The notes: a model not told the origin generated them from the letters alone. A stretch of 33,078 bases of DNA from an uncultured Collinsella sp. (GCA_900547805.1 URIE01000006.1:1-33078); one strand, 5' to 3'. Shown: positions 14,168-22,425, numbered from the stretch's first letter. Made by a program: numbers and translations.

Positions 14168-14278
14168 CCGGAAAGTGTGTCCCGTTCTATCGCTCAATAA
14201 TGGGGCGCATTTTCCGTTAGCAGGCCCAACCGGAAAATGCATCCCGTTCTGAGCGCAGGATCTGGGACGCAGTTTCCG
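14168..14278. repeat. Pair of 49-bp imperfect palindromic repeats
   Basis: Unit 1 (14168-14216) and unit 2 (14230-14278) are each 49 bp, begin ccggaaa and end tttccg, and share the internal cccgttct. Each is itself an imperfect inverted repeat (ggaaaatgcatccc against gggacgcagtttcc in unit 2). The spacing is 13 bp. They lie in the 360-nt region between the GH5-like gene and the tRNA-Phe terminator. They look like a dispersed intergenic element. Apart from a possible TATACT (-10) at 14041-14046 for the GH5-like gene, nothing else is evident in that gap. Confidence 0.75.
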
Positions 14279-14291
14279 CAGAACCCTACAT

Positions 14292-14321
14292 AAAAGAAAA
14301 GGACCCCTTTGCAGAGGTCCT
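14292..14321 (-). terminator. Intrinsic terminator of tRNA-Phe
   Basis: On the minus strand a 9-bp stem (arms 14313-14321 and 14300-14308, one G-U pair, 4-nt loop) is followed by TTTTCTTTT. It lies 13 nt after the tRNA end. Confidence 0.9.
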
Positions 14322-14334
14322 AGTCAATTCAAGG

Positions 14335-14407
<73 letters not shown>

Positions 14408-14439
14408 ATTTGAGGTGTGCCTTGTTTCAAGGCTTGATT

Positions 14440-14490
14440 AGTATAACCAAGGACGCGCTCCGGTCAACCGAGAATTTTAAAAAAGTTTTT
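14440..14490 (-). promoter_or_regulatory. Promoter of tRNA-Phe
   Basis: On the minus strand TTGACC (14462-14467) and TATACT (14440-14445) are separated by 16 nt. Upstream is AAAAACTTTTTTAAAATTCTC, an A/T-rich stretch like those at the other tRNA promoters. The 32-nt leader before the tRNA holds a small hairpin GCCTTG-AAA-CAAGGC. Confidence 0.8.
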
Positions 14491-14530
14491 GGGCACAGCC
14501 TCGGTTCTATAAATCGGCACGTCAGAGGCA

Positions 14531-14818
14531 TCAGCCGGCAGCAAGAAGTTTTTCACTCAGAGCCGCACGGGCAAACTCACTTGGCGTCATCCCCTCGGCA
14601 GCCGCCCGTCGACGAATGGCCTCCTTCATTCCCAGAGGAATCTTGACCGACAGCGTTGCCGTCCCCTCACCTGAGAGCGGGGGCCGTCCATGCACGATCC
14701 CACCAACGGTGTGTTCGCCATCCGGAAACTCTCCGCGCTCGTACGACTCGCACCACGCGTCAATCATTTCATCCGTTACAACCTGACCATTAGCGGCCGT
14801 ATACGTCTTGCCCATCAT
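14531..14818 (-). CDS. Ribbon-helix-helix antitoxin-like protein
   Basis: A 95-residue protein. Its C-terminal third (ATLSVKIPLGMKEAIRRRAA followed by EGMTPSEFARAALSEKL) has the strand-helix-helix pattern of RHH/CopG-type DNA-binding antitoxins. The N-terminal part (TDEMIDAWCESYERGEFPDG) has no motif I recognise. The start ATG at 14818 overlaps the TGA of the upstream small gene in an ATGA arrangement, and a second ATG follows at once (14815). The coupled order, small partner first and RHH protein second, is typical of higBA/brnTA-like type II toxin-antitoxin pairs. I infer it represses the pair and neutralises the partner. Confidence 0.75.
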   Translation of the reverse strand: MMGKTYTAANGQVVTDEMIDAWCESYERGEFPDGEHTVGGIVHGRPPLSGEGTATLSVKIPLGMKEAIRRRAAAEGMTPSEFARAALSEKLLAAG

Positions 14819-15081
14819 CGACCCCTTTGCCGAGCCCGTTCAATCTCCTGCCAAAATTTCTTCTGGACTGGAGACAAGGCATGAATGATAAGCCACCCAC
14901 GGAGAAGCTCGACCGCGACAAGCTCCACGCTTCGTCCGTCTGGGAGCCATCCAATCGCAAGCCATCTCGGCGGCTCGTCCTTCGACTCGCGACGAATGCA
15001 CTCAGTAACCGCAAGCCAAGCGCTAAGCACCTGCTGTTCTGTCAGGTGCTTTTTAGCGTTGGGATGGATCTCAACATCCAT
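14815..15081 (-). CDS. Small toxin-like protein of a putative type II TA pair
   Basis: An 88-residue protein: an N-terminal helix rich in A/L (residues about 14-28), then a beta-rich part with PRWLAIGWLPDGRSVELVAV and GWLIIHALSPVQKKFWQEI. The 'RWLAIGWLPDGR' to 'IIHALSP' layout recalls the RelE/BrnT superfamily of mRNA-cleaving toxins, but I cannot assign a family. Start: ATG at 15081, with AGGAG 7 nt upstream; a longer in-frame start exists but would overlap the DUF192 gene. It is translationally coupled to the RHH gene downstream. It follows the Tad operon by 58 nt, with no visible terminator in between. Confidence 0.65.
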   Translation of the reverse strand: MDVEIHPNAKKHLTEQQVLSAWLAVTECIRRESKDEPPRWLAIGWLPDGRSVELVAVELLRGWLIIHALSPVQKKFWQEIERARQRGR

Positions 15082-15139
15082 GCATCTTCTCCTCCATCTT
15101 ACCCAATTTCGTATGACGAAAGTCCGCTGTCGCCAATTC

Positions 15140-15499
15140 TTAAGCCGGCACGCGTTGGAGAGCAGGGGTCGAAACAATGATTGAAGGACGCTCTAGTACG
15201 GCCCAGGCGCCGGGGCAGGAGCACATACGCCAGGGACGTACGTTTTCGTAGCATACGAGGACATAGCCACGTGCATCGATAAAGGCGATATCGATGGGAT
15301 AGGCCATAAAACACGTATGGACCGAAGAGCAGCGTGGAAACGCCATGACGAGCGGCAGACCGTTGGCGGCAACCGGACACCGTCCCAGCATGCCGCGCAG
15401 GCGCACGGCAAACGACTCCGCCACCACAAACTCGGCCGGCGTCCAACCCAGCCTATTGAGTGCCCGTGCGTAGGCGATGTAGGACGAGACCGCGGTCAC
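15140..15499 (-). CDS. DUF192 family protein at the end of the Tad operon
   Basis: About 119 residues with the DUF192 pattern: FAVRLRGMLGRCPV, then GLPLVMAFPRCSSVHTCFMA, YPIDIAFIDARGYVL, and a distal NVRPWRM. DUF192 proteins are small beta-barrel proteins, usually exported, of unknown biochemical role. This copy lacks a clear signal peptide and has extra cysteines (CPV, RCSS, TCF, CSCP). Start: GTG at 15499, which overlaps the stop of the preceding tadE-like gene as ATGTGA. Tight coupling to pilus genes suggests a role in pilus assembly or regulation; this is inference. Confidence 0.8.
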   Translation of the reverse strand: MTAVSSYIAYARALNRLGWTPAEFVVAESFAVRLRGMLGRCPVAANGLPLVMAFPRCSSVHTCFMAYPIDIAFIDARGYVLVCYENVRPWRMCSCPGAWAVLERPSIIVSTPALQRVPA

Positions 15500-15972
15500 A
15501 TGACCACCCCCGGACGCCATGGATCGACCGTCACCGCGCGCTCGTGCGACAACGTTGTCGGCGCCCCCAGCGGAACGCCAGCGATGCTGAGAGAAGTCGG
15601 CCACGGCTCATAGTGCATGGTGCAGGTGTAGGTCCTAAACGTACCGGATAGGGAGAGCAGGCCACCATCCGATGCCTCCGCGCCTTGCTCGCTCGACACT
15701 TCAATCTGCAAGTCATAACCTTCCATGGCATTCAGAATTTGAGTCTGAACCGTCGCCGAGGCATCGGCAGAGCTTTCGTCGCCCTCCCCCTCCGACGCCA
15801 CGGCGTGCGCCAACACGATGTCGGGCACCACGCGGTCGAAGCGCGCGACAGCGCTGGCAAAGATCATGACGTTGTACACGATGAGTGCCAGCACCAGCAA
15901 AACGGGCGCAACCACTGCCATCTCCACCGTCGCTTGGGCGCGCTCCTCGCGCAGACGCATGCGGATACTCAT
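15496..15972 (-). CDS. TadE-like pseudopilin (distal copy)
   Basis: A 158-residue protein with the TadE-type N-terminus LREERAQATVEMAVVAPVLL: a short basic leader, then a hydrophobic helix with Glu at the fifth position of the mature segment, as in TadE/TadF pseudopilins. After the membrane helix (about residues 17-38) comes an external domain of about 120 residues with little recognisable sequence. Its ATG shares bases with the upstream tadG-like stop (TAATG). Role by family: minor pilin needed for Flp pilus assembly. It should be processed by the TadV prepilin peptidase, which is not encoded in this window. Confidence 0.82.
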   Translation of the reverse strand: MSIRMRLREERAQATVEMAVVAPVLLVLALIVYNVMIFASAVARFDRVVPDIVLAHAVASEGEGDESSADASATVQTQILNAMEGYDLQIEVSSEQGAEASDGGLLSLSGTFRTYTCTMHYEPWPTSLSIAGVPLGAPTTLSHERAVTVDPWRPGVVM

Positions 15973-18125
15973 TACGACCCACCGCCCAGAGCGCCAACCA
16001 GCGTGGCGACATCGACGGTGAGTGGGATGGAGCCACCGCCGGGCAGAGGAATCTCCGCAAGCGTGAACACCGTACCGCTAATGGTGCGTTCGACTTGATA
16101 TTCCAACGCCTCGCAAAGCGCCTTGGGATCGGTCACGCCCAACGGAATACTTCGCAGCTTATCTTGCGCTTGAAAGAGACCAGCAATGTCAGACCCCGGA
16201 CTCTTAATGACGTTGGCGGAATCGGTCAGCACTGGCTTTCGCAGGCACAAGTCGCACGGTTCCAGACCCAACGCCGCCACGGACGCCGAAACGGTATCGC
16301 CGAGCCACGATGCAATGGAGCCCAACGCGCCGCTGCCCCCTCCTAGGCCTTTAATCATCTCGTCCATAAGTTCGTCGGCCGAACCTTGGATGTCTCCGTA
16401 TCCCACAAGCAGCCGTCCCCAGACATCCATGACGCCATCGAGTACGCCGGCAACGCCACCCGAGCGTTCCTTCAATGTCGAGAAAAATCGCGAAAGCACG
16501 TTGTTTTGCGCCGTCGCCTCATCGGGCGCCAGCACCGCGGCAGAGATGGCACCGCGATCGCCAAGCCTGACTGCCGTGTTAAACGAAGAGTTGAGCTCAT
16601 CGGGGCTCGAGATGGCACCCGAAACCGCAAAGGCAACCACGCCGTTGCGACCGGGCGGAGCGATACGCGGACGCTCGCCCGAAAGCGCTTTAATGGCCTG
16701 GTCAAACGCATTGCCCGCACGGTCGGCTTCGTCCTCGGTCTGACGCTCGAGCTCGAGCTCCTTGTTGCGACAGTCGACGTAGTCCTCCAGGGCGTCTTTA
16801 AACTTGTCAAAGTGATACTCGAAGCCGTTTTCGATAGAGGTTGAAGGCGCCGCAACGGCACCAAGCGACAAAACGCCAAAATGGCATTTGCTGCATTTAT
16901 CCTGTCCATCGTAATCGGCAACCGAAGCAAATCCGCTCGGCGTCCCTTTCTTATAGTTAGGGCAGGTCGTCCCGTAATGCAGATACGCCTTGTCATCGTT
17001 CACGCTAGTCGGCCACACCGCATCGGTATAGAGTTCCGTCGCCCGAACCTCATCAGAGTTGCGCGGCAGCAGCGGAATATAGGAGGAAACCCTGTCTCCG
17101 TTCTCGGTTATATGTGCCCGATCGACCTCCGCGCTCGCATAGGTATAAAACGCCTTACGCGCCGCAGACTCTGCCTTCATCTCGACACTCGAGCCGTGGG
17201 GCTTCTCATTTGTCAGACGCCAATGGTAGTAGTCCTTCGCGCGATCAAGGGCAACTTGGGGCTCCCACGTAACGCTCGATGAGTAATGCGGATTTTGAAC
17301 ACCGGAGAGATCCGTTAGGCTTTTCGCACGCTCCCACATGCAAGAACAGCTGCCGACCGAGCCCTTGTCAGACCCACCACAATCCGCCAGCCAAGCACGC
17401 TCTTTAGCCTTCGCCGTGTCCTCAGAAGCCTTCCGCAGCTCCTCGGCCGCACCCTCTAAATCATCTGATGTGTCTTTAATGGTATCGGTCGAGATCTCTG
17501 ATCCTTTGAGCGCAGCGAAGTCAGACTCGGATGTCCTGGGCACGGCAAGCGCCGTACCGGTATAGGTCACACTATCGGTATCCTGCGCCGACACCGTCTG
17601 CGTGGCACGCGCGGCGATCAGATACGGCAGAGCCGTCTCGATTTTCTGTAAGCCTTCCGATGCGCTTTTGGCAAACTTGTTGCGCGTTTTAATGATCTCA
17701 ATCCCGGTGTCGACCATATTGCCGGCAACCGGCTCGGCACCCGGGATGAGGATGGCGACCAGGCCCGTCCCGATCGTGGCAAACCCCGCCAGCCCCAGAC
17801 TCAAGATGCTCGCATCAACCACCGTGGCAGCCGTGTGATAGGACGACACTACGTTGGCACCCGCCAGCGCGCCACTATCAGCCGCCACCTGAGTATCCCC
17901 GGCACGCGACATGCTCCATATCGCCGCGGTCGACGAAAACAACAATGTGAGCACCACTAGGATGACCACGGCAGAAGAAAGCGTGGTATAGGCGCCGTCT
18001 TCGATAAACAGATCGACACCGGCTCGACCCATAAAGCCGCCTCGCTTGCGATGGCAGCTCGGACGGTGCGTCAAAACGCGTCTAGACCAGAAACGCTTAA
18101 TCCCATGCAGCAATCCACGAATCAT
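15972..18125 (-). CDS. TadG-like pilus-associated protein with Cys pairs
   Basis: A 717-residue protein with one N-terminal membrane helix (about residues 47-67, SAVVILVVLTLLFSS) followed by the TadG-type motif TQVAADSGALAGANVV, then a long external region. That region has acidic and Ala-rich helical stretches (residues about 150-250 and 430-470) and several cysteine clusters: ADCGGS and CSCMW, TCPNYK, DKCSKCHFG and EPCDLCLRKP. Start: ATG at 18125, with GGAGG 7 nt upstream; this overlaps the preceding tadE-like gene by 29 nt. TadG proteins anchor or assemble Flp pili. The CxxC pairs are unusual and suggest metal binding or disulphides. The domain after the TadG motif is not one I recognise. 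Confidence 0.8.
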   Translation of the reverse strand: MIRGLLHGIKRFWSRRVLTHRPSCHRKRGGFMGRAGVDLFIEDGAYTTLSSAVVILVVLTLLFSSTAAIWSMSRAGDTQVAADSGALAGANVVSSYHTAATVVDASILSLGLAGFATIGTGLVAILIPGAEPVAGNMVDTGIEIIKTRNKFAKSASEGLQKIETALPYLIAARATQTVSAQDTDSVTYTGTALAVPRTSESDFAALKGSEISTDTIKDTSDDLEGAAEELRKASEDTAKAKERAWLADCGGSDKGSVGSCSCMWERAKSLTDLSGVQNPHYSSSVTWEPQVALDRAKDYYHWRLTNEKPHGSSVEMKAESAARKAFYTYASAEVDRAHITENGDRVSSYIPLLPRNSDEVRATELYTDAVWPTSVNDDKAYLHYGTTCPNYKKGTPSGFASVADYDGQDKCSKCHFGVLSLGAVAAPSTSIENGFEYHFDKFKDALEDYVDCRNKELELERQTEDEADRAGNAFDQAIKALSGERPRIAPPGRNGVVAFAVSGAISSPDELNSSFNTAVRLGDRGAISAAVLAPDEATAQNNVLSRFFSTLKERSGGVAGVLDGVMDVWGRLLVGYGDIQGSADELMDEMIKGLGGGSGALGSIASWLGDTVSASVAALGLEPCDLCLRKPVLTDSANVIKSPGSDIAGLFQAQDKLRSIPLGVTDPKALCEALEYQVERTISGTVFTLAEIPLPGGGSIPLTVDVATLVGALGGGS

Positions 18126-18633
18126 AATCTCCCTCCAGCCATTCGGGACGCGATTGATACGAGACATCGACCTTGAGCTCAACGTAGCCGCCCTCGGCGG
18201 TACCACCCATAGCCTGCGCAAACGCACCGATCACAGGCAACGGCTTGACCTCGCCGGAAACGGACACGGACGAGACGCCACCCGCACCGGCCCGGCCAAG
18301 CTCGATATCCCACGACAACGGCCCGCCGGCATGAAAGATCGAAACGTTGGGCACTGCGGCAAGCCGGCGGCGGGTAAACTCCTTAAGATCGTCGTCCTCC
18401 GCCGTCGTCGTGGTCATGAGCCGCGCGGTCTCGGCGGCGGCAGACTCCATGACCGCGCGCGTATAGAGCAGGCACACCGGTTGCAGCGCGAGAAGGATGA
18501 GTGTCAGAAACGTCGGCAGCAAAAAAGCGGCCTCGACCGTAGACTGCGCCCGGTCCTCGCGCGCGGCATCAATACAACGCGATGTCCTTAGCGGCCGCAG
18601 CGGCGTCGATAACCGACGTCGAGGCAACGCCAT
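18097..18633 (-). CDS. TadE-like pseudopilin (proximal copy), start uncertain
   Basis: The recognisable part begins REDRAQSTVEAAFLLPTFLT, a TadE-type leader and membrane helix with the conserved Glu, and ends RPEWLEGDYDSWIAAWD. The only in-frame ATG (18633) overlaps the upstream small gene by 65 nt, has no ribosome site and adds a basic, unpilin-like extension. The neighbouring paralogues start only 5-8 residues before the matching point. An ATT at 18574, preceded by AAGGA about 12 nt upstream, would give that spacing. I list the ATG form as the outer limit. Role by family: minor pilin of the Tad system. External domain of about 130 residues. Confidence 0.75.
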   Translation of the reverse strand: MALPRRRLSTPLRPLRTSRCIDAAREDRAQSTVEAAFLLPTFLTLILLALQPVCLLYTRAVMESAAAETARLMTTTTAEDDDLKEFTRRRLAAVPNVSIFHAGGPLSWDIELGRAGAGGVSSVSVSGEVKPLPVIGAFAQAMGGTAEGGYVELKVDVSYQSRPEWLEGDYDSWIAAWD

Positions 18634-18787
18634 GGGATGCCGCCCGCTCAACCAGCGCCGCCAAGCGCCCATCGGTGCCGGCACGCCAAAGTCCCGCGAT
18701 CGCCAGCACGATCGATAACAGCGCCACCGTGACGATGGCGTATTCGACCGTCGCCTGGGCAGATTCCTCACGCAGGACATCATGCAT
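18569..18787 (-). CDS. Small pilin-like Tad protein (Flp/TadE type)
   Basis: A 72-residue protein: leader MHDVLREESAQATVEYAIV, a membrane helix (about residues 14-35) and a short tail rich in Ala. The leader and helix match those of Flp pilin and the TadE-like proteins, but the tail is too short for TadE. It could be a second pilin subunit or an initiating pseudopilin. Start: ATG at 18787, with GGAGG 9 nt upstream and a 1-nt gap to the previous gene. Needs the same prepilin peptidase as Flp. Confidence 0.78.
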   Translation of the reverse strand: MHDVLREESAQATVEYAIVTVALLSIVLAIAGLWRAGTDGRLAALVERAASHGVASTSVIDAAAAAKDIALY

Positions 18788-18788
18788 T

Positions 18789-19352
18789 TCACGATCCCTC
18801 CTTTGAGTCCGTTGCCTGCGGGCTCAGGCGCACGGCGCGCAGACGACACGAAGCATCGCCAGCATCCGCGGCAATTGTCACCATATCGACCCAGCCGCGT
18901 TCGTCGCGCACGATGGCGCCCCACACGTTTCCCTTGATGTCGAGATAGCCGCTCAGAGCAAGTTGCGCCGTGGGTACCTCGCGATAGGCACGCAGCATAT
19001 CCGCCGCCGCTTCGGTCATCGGTCGGTCCTCGGACCATGCAAGCCGGACCGCAATCGCGTTGCCCTCAGGCGAATCCGTCGCAGTGCCAGACCGCTTGTC
19101 GAGCGTCCGCAGAAAGGTTTGCGCCGTGACAGCGACATCCGAATCGTCCGCATCTCGCATCTCATCTTTTTGAGACGCCACCGCCGAATCTGAGCCCAAA
19201 TCGGAGGCGGTCCCAGGACGCTGCTGCCGCGCGGCGTTAAGCCCCCAAAGCACCGCCGCTATCGCCACGGTCAGGCAAGCAAACACCAGCAGCACCCCGA
19301 TGGGGCGCTCGCCCTCTACAGGCTGTTGATGCCCTCGCTGATAGCGTTCCAT
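18789..19352 (-). CDS. Uncharacterised single-pass membrane protein in the Tad operon
   Basis: A 187-residue protein with one membrane helix (about residues 18-41, IGVLLVFACLTVAIAAVLWG) and an extracytoplasmic region of about 145 residues. A low-complexity linker (residues 45-75, Ser/Asp/Ala-rich) leads to a compact C-terminal domain with GYLDIKGNVWGAIV and RGWVDMVTI. I recognise no family. Its start ATG at 19352 lies inside the end of flp (37-nt overlap) and its ribosome site is weak. Its position between flp and the pseudopilin genes suggests a lineage-specific accessory subunit of the pilus machine; the function is unknown. Confidence 0.7.
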   Translation of the reverse strand: MERYQRGHQQPVEGERPIGVLLVFACLTVAIAAVLWGLNAARQQRPGTASDLGSDSAVASQKDEMRDADDSDVAVTAQTFLRTLDKRSGTATDSPEGNAIAVRLAWSEDRPMTEAAADMLRAYREVPTAQLALSGYLDIKGNVWGAIVRDERGWVDMVTIAADAGDASCRLRAVRLSPQATDSKEGS

Positions 19353-19549
19353 AGATCTTGGACCTTGCCCTTAAATGCGACGATGGCGATAATCGCGATC
19401 ACCACGAGCACGCCGACCAAGATGGCATACTCGGTGGTACCCTGTGCACTCTCCTCCTGCAATAGTTCCTTGGCGCGCTGACGAACATGTGCCGCCCGGC
19501 AAAACGCCCAGCCCTGGACCTTGCCAGCAGCGTCAGTCATCGTGTTCAT
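19316..19549 (-). CDS. flp: Flp-type major pilin
   Basis: A 77-residue prepilin. A leader of about 37 residues ends with EESAQG, then TTEYAILVGVLVVIAIIAI, giving the Flp motif with a Gly before the cleavage site and Glu at position +3 (the class III prepilin pattern, with Glu-Tyr). The mature pilin would be about 40 residues and mostly membrane helix. Start: ATG at 19549, with GGAGG 5 nt upstream and 10 nt after tadC. Family role: main subunit of thin adhesive Tad/Flp pili on the cell surface. The prepilin peptidase TadV is not in this window. Confidence 0.88.
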   Translation of the reverse strand: MNTMTDAAGKVQGWAFCRAAHVRQRAKELLQEESAQGTTEYAILVGVLVVIAIIAIVAFKGKVQDLWNAISEGINSL

Positions 19550-19559
19550 GTATTCCTCC

Positions 19560-20201
19560 CTACATCATCCCGCCTGCTCCCAGCAGCGGGCCCAATATGG
19601 ACAGAAGCAACGCCGGCAAGATGAGCGTGCCGGTGGGAATCAGCAGCTTGACGGGTGCACGCTCGATCTCGCGCTCGACCGCGGCGCGATGAGCCGCACG
19701 GATCTCGCGACTTTGAGCGGCCAGCGTCTCGGCAAGTGGGGCACCCAGGGCGAGCGCCTGCCCCACCGTGATGGCAAAGGTCTCGAGCGCTCGCACGTCC
19801 AGGTCGCGCGCGGCGGCCAACAACTCGTCCTCACGCGTGCCCACGCCCACCTGCCACGCCATGCAGGCGCGCTCAAGGCGAAGAGCCAGCACTGACCGGC
19901 GGTTGGCGCAGAAAATCTCAAGCGCCGCATCAAACGAAAGACCGGCCGAAAGACCCAAGCGCACAACATCGATCATCTCGGACACTTCGCCGAGCGACAC
20001 TCGCGCCGGGCCGCCCGCTCCAACCGCGCCCTTCACTCGCGCGGTCAGAGCATCGACCACCGAGCGACCCGCGGCAGCGACCAGCACCGCCTCGCGCTTG
20101 CAGGCCCCTGCGATCTTGCGTGCATCCGCCCGATCCAAACCCGTCGCGACAAATACACTCAGGGCGCACAGGCAAGCCGCAACTGCAACCGGGGCGCTCA
20201 T
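19560..20201 (-). CDS. tadC: TadC-type inner-membrane platform protein
   Basis: A 213-residue protein of the type II secretion F family (T2SF). An N-terminal helix (MSAPVAVAACLCALSVFVAT), an internal T2SF part with VVRLGLSAGLSFDAALEIF and FAITVGQALALGAPLAETL, and a C-terminal membrane segment (LIPTGTLILPALLLSILGP). Its ATG overlaps the tadB stop (ATGA). By family it pairs with TadB to form the platform that passes force from the TadA ATPase to the pilus. Shorter than proteobacterial TadC (about 300 residues) but typical of actinobacterial versions. Confidence 0.85.
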   Translation of the reverse strand: MSAPVAVAACLCALSVFVATGLDRADARKIAGACKREAVLVAAAGRSVVDALTARVKGAVGAGGPARVSLGEVSEMIDVVRLGLSAGLSFDAALEIFCANRRSVLALRLERACMAWQVGVGTREDELLAAARDLDVRALETFAITVGQALALGAPLAETLAAQSREIRAAHRAAVEREIERAPVKLLIPTGTLILPALLLSILGPLLGAGGMM

Positions 20202-21124
20202 AGCTCCACCCGCATAATGCGCCGGATAACCACCAGGGCAACGGCGTTGAGGGCAAGACCCAGCACCACAGCGCCCGCGCCGGCAGGCGTCGCAAGACCG
20301 CGACGAAAATCTGCCGAAAGCAGCGCCAACACCGCGCACATGCCCGCCGGCATCGCCGCGACCATATGCGCAGACATGCGAGTCTGCGACGTCTTAACAT
20401 CCAGGCGGCGCTTGAGCTCAATGCGCTCCCCCACCATGCTCGACGCCTCGGACAGTAAGTCGGCAAGCGGAGCGCCGGTGCGCTGAGACACCTTAAGCGC
20501 CAAGGTCACAAGCGAAAGACCGGGGGCGTCGATGCGCACGAGCAAGTCATCGAGCGCGTCGGTCGCCGAGATGCCGCAATCGATCGCCGCCGCCACCCGC
20601 AAAAACTCGGTATGCACCGGCTCTTGCGCATGAGCGCCCACAAAGCGCATGCCCTGGGCCAGCGAATGTCCCGAGGCAAGCGACATGGAAAGTGCGGTAA
20701 ACGCCTCGGGCATCGCCTCTTCTGCATCGTGTTGCTCGCGCCGGCTCTCAAAGCCATCCCGAGCGGCACCAACGGCAAACGGAGCAACAAGTCCCAAGGC
20801 AAATCCGAGGGGCGATAACGACACCATCGTTAGTAAAACGCAGCAGACACCGCTCGATAGCAGCAGAAACGCCAAACGCCCCGAAGCATCTTCGATCACG
20901 AGGCCAAGGCGATGCGCCGGAGCCAGCGATGCCCACGAACGGGCGATCTTTTTCAGCAGATCGTTTTCCACCAGCTCACGCGGCAGCTTCTCTGCCACCG
21001 TCTCGAGCGCCTGACGTGCCAGCTCCGCCGGCGGTACCTGCGGCACACGAGGTTCCGCCCCGCACGCCGTCGCGACAGAAAGCCCTGCCAAGCCCCCTAC
21101 GACGAGGGGCACAGTGATCTCCAT
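20198..21124 (-). CDS. tadB: TadB-type inner-membrane platform protein
   Basis: A 308-residue integral membrane protein of the T2SF family: an N-terminal helix ([20 protein letters not shown]), a central hydrophobic pair (about residues 85-120), the T2SF segment AMPEAFTALSMSLASGHSL to TGAPLADLLSEAS, and two C-terminal helices. Start: ATG at 21124, with AGGAGG 7 nt upstream, overlapping tadA by 28 nt. Family role: polytopic base protein of the Tad pilus, partner of TadC and docking site for TadA. Confidence 0.87.
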   Translation of the reverse strand: MEITVPLVVGGLAGLSVATACGAEPRVPQVPPAELARQALETVAEKLPRELVENDLLKKIARSWASLAPAHRLGLVIEDASGRLAFLLLSSGVCCVLLTMVSLSPLGFALGLVAPFAVGAARDGFESRREQHDAEEAMPEAFTALSMSLASGHSLAQGMRFVGAHAQEPVHTEFLRVAAAIDCGISATDALDDLLVRIDAPGLSLVTLALKVSQRTGAPLADLLSEASSMVGERIELKRRLDVKTSQTRMSAHMVAAMPAGMCAVLALLSADFRRGLATPAGAGAVVLGLALNAVALVVIRRIMRVEL

Positions 21125-22425
21125 TCGTCCACCTCCTCTTGTGTGAGCGTCCCCGACCGCAGGCCTTCTGCGATAAACGGCGGCTCGCGGTCAAGCGTCC
21201 AGGTGCGCTCGGCGGCATCGAACGTCACATAGCGCTCGAGCTCTACGCCGCCCGATGCGGCGCGTCGCACCCCCGAATACGAGGAGACGAAGCGCCTGCC
21301 ATCGGCGTGGCGCTCGGACATCACGATACCGTCGAGTGCCATGGCAATCTGCTCCTCGATGAGCTCGCTCGGCAGATCGATGCCATAACGTGCAAGCAAC
21401 GTCAGACGCACCACGGTCTCCTGTTCTGAACCCGCATGAAGCGTGGTGAGCGACCCGTCGTGGCCCGTGTTCATGGCCTGCAACATGTCGCAGCACTCGG
21501 CACCGCGCACCTCGCCCACCACGATGCGGTCGGGGCGCATGCGCAGGGCATTAGTTACCAGGTCGCGGATCGTCACCGCGCCCTCGCCCTCAATTGAAGC
21601 CTCGCGCGCCTCTAGGCGCACCACGTGCGGATGATGCGCAAACTTGAGCTCGGCAGAGTCCTCGATCGTCACGATGCGCTCGCCGGTGGAAATCTCACAT
21701 GACAACGCGTTGAGCAGGGTGGTCTTACCAGATCCCGTGCCTCCCGCAACCGCCAGGTCCTGTCGCAGCGACACCGCGCACGACAGCAGCTGCGCATACC
21801 AAAGCGGCAGCGACCCCAGCCCCACGAGCTCGTCCAGCGAGCAGATGCGGTCCGAGAACTTTCGGATGGTGAGAATCGGTCCGTCAATCGCCACGGGTGG
21901 AATCACCGCGTTGACGCGATAGCCCGTTTTGAGGCGGGCGTTGACGATGGGGCTGCGCTCGTCGATACGGCGGCCAAGTGGCGAGATGATGCGGTCGATA
22001 AGCACACGGATCTGCTCATCATCCTCAAACGCATGCTCGATGGGGTACAAGACGCCACCGCGTTCAAAGAAAGCCGAGCGGCAGCCGTTGATCATGATCT
22101 CGGTAACGGTGTCGTCCTCGATGAGCGGCTGCAACGGCCCCAAGCCCACTACGTCATCCAAAATCTCGTCGATGATGGTCTCGCGCTCGGTCGTCGCGAG
22201 ATCGGTCGGCTCCTCAACATTGAGCGCCGCCTCCACCGCGGGACGCAATTCCGAGCGGGCAAGTGCCGGGTCGATATAGGCGCTGATACGCGCCACTTCG
22301 TCGTAACCCATGCGGTCCATCACTGCGCGCTTGGTACGTCGTTTCACCGCGCGGCGACGCCCCGCATCTACAGGCGCTGCCGCCGCTGCAGCGCCGGCAG
22401 CCTTAATCCTTGTTTGCAGGCTCAT
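21097..22425 (-). CDS. tadA: TadA pilus-assembly ATPase
   Basis: A 442-residue secretion ATPase of the PulE/VirB11 (CpaF) superfamily. N-terminal domain up to about residue 200 with [14 protein letters not shown] and RTIDERSP-like segment [15 protein letters not shown]; Walker [10 protein letters not shown] (228-236); Asp box IEDSAEL; Walker B-like RIVVGEVRG (300-308); His box [14 protein letters not shown]. All catalytic motifs are intact. It powers extension (and possibly retraction) of Flp pili from the cytoplasmic face. Start: ATG at 22425, overlapping the tadZ stop by 4 nt (ATGA). Residues 1-35 are an Ala/Arg-rich tail. Confidence 0.95.
   Translation of the reverse strand: MSLQTRIKAAGAAAAAAPVDAGRRRAVKRRTKRAVMDRMGYDEVARISAYIDPALARSELRPAVEAALNVEEPTDLATTERETIIDEILDDVVGLGPLQPLIEDDTVTEIMINGCRSAFFERGGVLYPIEHAFEDDEQIRVLIDRIISPLGRRIDERSPIVNARLKTGYRVNAVIPPVAIDGPILTIRKFSDRICSLDELVGLGSLPLWYAQLLSCAVSLRQDLAVAGGTGSGKTTLLNALSCEISTGERIVTIEDSAELKFAHHPHVVRLEAREASIEGEGAVTIRDLVTNALRMRPDRIVVGEVRGAECCDMLQAMNTGHDGSLTTLHAGSEQETVVRLTLLARYGIDLPSELIEEQIAMALDGIVMSERHADGRRFVSSYSGVRRAASGGVELERYVTFDAAERTWTLDREPPFIAEGLRSGTLTQEEVDEWRSLCPSS

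Noticed and set aside
14168..14278. CRISPR array
   Set aside because: Only two units with large internal differences and a 13-bp spacer; no cas genes nearby.
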